DNA from: Candidatus Gastranaerophilales bacterium
Lineage (GTDB): Bacteria; Cyanobacteriota; Vampirovibrionia; Gastranaerophilales; Gastranaerophilaceae
NCBI GenBank assembly: GCA_900766355.1
Contig: CAAFVD010000031.1
Span: forward strand, 1-39,814
Direction: 5' to 3'
DNA: 39,814 nucleotides
Shown: positions 38,107 to 39,814 of the stretch, one piece after another
How positions within the stretch are numbered: position 1 is the stretch's first letter
Layout of the letters: each line of letters opens with the position of its first letter
Translations under genes and position numbers: made by a program
The notes under the pieces: model-generated
Seen by the model: the letters and a program-made list of their open reading frames with translations, nothing else
Database searches by the model: none
What the model was told of the DNA's origin: nothing

Positions 38107-38598
38107 TCCCGAAATTATCAAGTAAAAAATTGGTGATTTCTTTTGTGTGAGGAATATAAATAATAAGCCTCCAAATAATAAGAGTTCATATATTCCAGTA
38201 ATAGATGTTTTTATCAATCTAAGAGCAACAGATGCAATAAGAGCACAACTTGCGGGTTTTAGTCCATAGATTGCAGATTTCACAAAGAAATTATCGCTGA
38301 ATTTCTTTAATAGTTTAGATATTCCAATGACTATGAATAATGAAGGTAGGATTATAGCACAAGAGGCAAGACCTGCGGTAAATAATCCATGAGTTTTTAT
38401 TCCAGCATAGGTTGCCATATTAAGTCCTACAGGGCCTGGAGTAATAGATGCAATTGCCAGCATTTGTGTAAGTTCATTGACAGAGTACCAATGGTATGTT
38501 TCTGCAATATGATAAAGAAAAGGAAGTGTAGCAAACCCTCCACCAAATGATAGAACTCCTATTTTGAAAAATTCTTTGAATAGTAAAAAGTAAATCAT
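38068..38598 (-). CDS. Chromate transporter ChrA-type half protein (second of the pair)
   Basis: 176 residues, about five to six membrane helices. EFFKIGVLSFGGGFATLPFL, then SITPGPVGLNMATYAG carry the FGGG and PGP motifs of the CHR (PF02417) domain. Short-chain ChrA proteins work as pairs of about 180 residues each; the partner ends 4 bases into this gene (ATGA overlap). They export chromate in known systems, though other anions may be the natural substrate. Confidence 0.88.
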   Translation of the reverse strand: MIYFLLFKEFFKIGVLSFGGGFATLPFLYHIAETYHWYSVNELTQMLAIASITPGPVGLNMATYAGIKTHGLFTAGLASCAIILPSLFIVIGISKLLKKFSDNFFVKSAIYGLKPASCALIASVALRLIKTSITGIYELLLFGGLLFIFLTQKKSPIFYLIISGLIGLILKVMAKV

Positions 38599-39149
38599 TT
38601 GTTTTCTCCAAGTTTAAGTTTTACAAATTGGTATGCAATTCCAATAATCATTGCGGAAATAATTATTGGTGCAGGTGCAATATTCCATTTTAGAATAGCA
38701 ATTAAGAATAAGCAGAACATTCCAAAAGAGAATTTGTCTGTTATTGATTTACTCCACATTTCTTTTACTGAGGATATGATAAGTATAATTACACCAAATC
38801 CAACTCCCCATAAAATACCTTTTATAGTAGGCATTTGAGAAATTTTACTAACGATGGAAGCAATAGCAATAATACATAAAAATGGTGCTGTAATCATTCC
38901 AAGAGTTGCCATTATTGCACCGAGTTTCCCTCGTAATTTATAGCCGATAAATATTGAAATATTAGCAGCTATTAATCCAGGTAAAGATTGGCTGATTGCG
39001 TAATAGTCAACAAGTTCATCTTCCGTTATCCAGTTTTTAGATTTAATTATCTCGTCTTTAAGTATTGGAAGTATGACATATCCGCCACCAATTAGAATCA
39101 TTCCAATTTTGACAAAAACCTTATATATTTCCCAAAGTCTAATATTCAT
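38595..39149 (-). CDS. Chromate transporter ChrA-type half protein (first of the pair)
   Basis: 184 residues with a CHR domain: VKIGMILIGGGYVILPIL and SQSLPGLIAANISIFIGYKL correspond to the FGGG and PGP motifs. About six helices. It is upstream of its partner and overlaps it by 4 bases, so the two proteins are probably made in equal amounts. Shine-Dalgarno is unclear, AAACTTA... before ATG 39149. Confidence 0.88.
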   Translation of the reverse strand: MNIRLWEIYKVFVKIGMILIGGGYVILPILKDEIIKSKNWITEDELVDYYAISQSLPGLIAANISIFIGYKLRGKLGAIMATLGMITAPFLCIIAIASIVSKISQMPTIKGILWGVGFGVIILIISSVKEMWSKSITDKFSFGMFCLFLIAILKWNIAPAPIIISAMIIGIAYQFVKLKLGENK

Positions 39150-39202
39150 AGGTTAATTATATTACAAAAAAGGTGGGTAAAATTTGATAAATAAAAATAA
39201 AA

Positions 39203-39379
39203 GCTTCATGCCGATGCGATTTTATTACCTGCCGAAGTAGCAGGTGGGTGAACGCCTCGATGCCTCCGTTTCCCACTGGCAATTAAATTCATAATTGGTG
39301 GGTATACTTCATAACATCGCTGAGCTAATTCTCCCTTTTAATAAAAATGTAGGAATAAAATTAACATCAGCATAAAGCA
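39203..39379 (-). ncRNA. ssrS: 6S RNA candidate
   Basis: About 177 bases, a normal 6S size. The 5' side GCTTTATGCTGATG-TTA-ATTTTATT (39378 downwards) pairs with the 3' side AATAAAAT-CG-CATCGGCATGAAGC (39226-39203), a long closing stem with only two G-U pairs. Inside is a bubble and a terminal stem (CCCAC/GTGGG with CAATT/AATTG; CGATG/CATCG). The 3' bubble carries GTTCACCCACC and the hairpin ACCTGC/GCAGGT, features I recall from 6S RNAs. A TTGATA-17-CATAAT promoter lies just upstream. The T-rich tail after the stem (CTTTTATTTTTATT) should end it. 6S RNA binds the housekeeping RNA polymerase in stationary phase. Confidence 0.75.
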
Positions 39380-39384
39380 ATATC

Positions 39385-39413
39385 ATTATGACATATTTTT
39401 TTCTTTGTATCAA
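39385..39413 (-). promoter_or_regulatory. Promoter of the 6S RNA candidate
   Basis: On the minus strand: TTGATA (39413-39408), a 17-base spacer, CATAAT (39390-39385); the predicted start is near 39378, matching the foot of the closing stem. Confidence 0.65.
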
Positions 39414-39524
39414 GTGTAAACCTATATTTGAGTAATAGTCTTAGGTTTGTTTAGTGTTCTAGAAATTTGTTGAATTGCTAATAGATTAGAAGTGAATCCT
39501 ATTCCGATACAATTACAAAAATAA

Positions 39525-39545
39525 AACCACTATATTATAGTGGTT
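39525..39545 (-). terminator. Terminator after the edge gene on the minus strand
   Basis: An 8-bp stem AACCACTA/TAGTGGTT, loop TATTA, followed on the minus strand by TTTTATTTTT. It ends the transcript of the gene that runs off the right edge. Bases 39546-39618 hold two AT-rich copies of ATTATAGGGAAA. Confidence 0.7.
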
Positions 39546-39618
39546 AAAAAATTATTATAGGGAAATAAAATTATAGGGAAAAATTATGTTAGAATCTTTT
39601 AATAATCTTCAGCTAAGA

Positions 39619-39814
39619 TTAAGCATTGAATGTTTTGAATGAAGTTTCAATGTTTTTGCTGATAACCTTGTTTACTGCGTCCATTTCAGTTTGGATAGCA
39701 GAGTGTTCAGTGTTTAATTGAGATAATCTCAATTCAAGGTTTTTATCTTGAGCTTGAAGAATTTCTATATGAGCATTAATTTCATTTTGTTTTTGGTCAT
39801 ATACATATTGGTCA
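39619..39814 (-). CDS. C-terminal part of a coiled-coil protein (runs off the right edge)
   Basis: The frame is open from the window edge to a TAA at 39619-39621; 64 residues are visible. It is an uninterrupted helix (NEINAHIEILQAQDKNLELR) that ends TEHSAIQTEMDAVNKV and a tail with FKTFNA, the same pattern as the C-terminus cut off at base 1 (ERNAIKTEMDTLKSV, FKLFS). The two are therefore paralogues. Members of such families with a helical tail are common in this lineage, and filament or needle subunits end similarly, but no function is known. Confidence 0.75.
   Translation of the reverse strand, partial: DQYVYDQKQNEINAHIEILQAQDKNLELRLSQLNTEHSAIQTEMDAVNKVISKNIETSFKTFNA

Noticed and set aside
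1..39814. CRISPR array, transposase or phage genes
   Set aside because: No regularly spaced direct repeats and no recognisable transposase, integrase or capsid genes were found on either strand.

Overview
The window is an AT-rich bacterial chromosome segment with a two-membrane (didermal) cell plan: BamA and OmpH/Skp homologues, a small exported beta-barrel-like protein, a membrane pyrophosphatase and a DUF512 radical-SAM protein. Together with a zinc-type S14 and many short lineage-specific proteins, this suggests a relative of the gut non-photosynthetic cyanobacterial sister group (Gastranaerophilales/Vampirovibrionia, 'Melainabacteria'). That assignment is an inference from gene content; there is no rRNA in the window to test it.

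Layout. 1-4.1 kb: tail of a coiled-coil protein, a Bax-inhibitor-1/YccA membrane protein, RmuC, a radical-SAM protein, then a 690-base stretch with palindromes, interspersed-repeat fragments and a decayed ORF. 4.1-7.3 kb: membrane pyrophosphatase HppA and an unknown protein. 7.3-13.5 kb, minus strand: a probable operon read recF, bamA, ompH, pyrimidine-nucleoside phosphorylase, and a soluble protein carrying a complete FlhA/SctV-type cytoplasmic domain without the membrane domain. 13.6-19.7 kb: a candidate structured RNA, a CAT-anticodon tRNA, two effector-like proteins (Cys-His-Asp and HENTH motifs), an exported beta-barrel candidate, a methyltransferase-like gene, a YkgJ-type cysteine-cluster gene, uridine phosphorylase, tRNA-Gly followed by a module that repeats its 3' end, and a DivIVA-like coiled coil. 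19.8-23.2 kb, minus strand: a 55-codon ORF, a CHASE2-GGDEF diguanylate cyclase and trmFO.

23.4-33.9 kb: the S10/spc ribosomal protein cluster from rpsJ to rplR in canonical order, but with long structured spacers. A terminator follows rpsN, then an unrelated 427-codon gene with its own terminator, then rpsH-rplF-rplR, where the cluster stops at another terminator before rpsE/rplO/secY. 34-39.8 kb: a PadR-like regulator overlapping the DUF512 gene, a small exported protein, a TPR protein, a split chromate-transporter pair, a strong 6S RNA candidate on the minus strand, and the C-terminus of a second coiled-coil protein whose tail resembles the protein cut off at base 1.

The most unusual items are the FlhA-C fusion protein, the paralogous filament-like tails at both edges, the 13.6 kb RNA, the tRNA-Gly 3'-end duplication, and the interrupted ribosomal operon. 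A link between the FlhA-like protein, the tails and the effector-like proteases as one export system is speculation.
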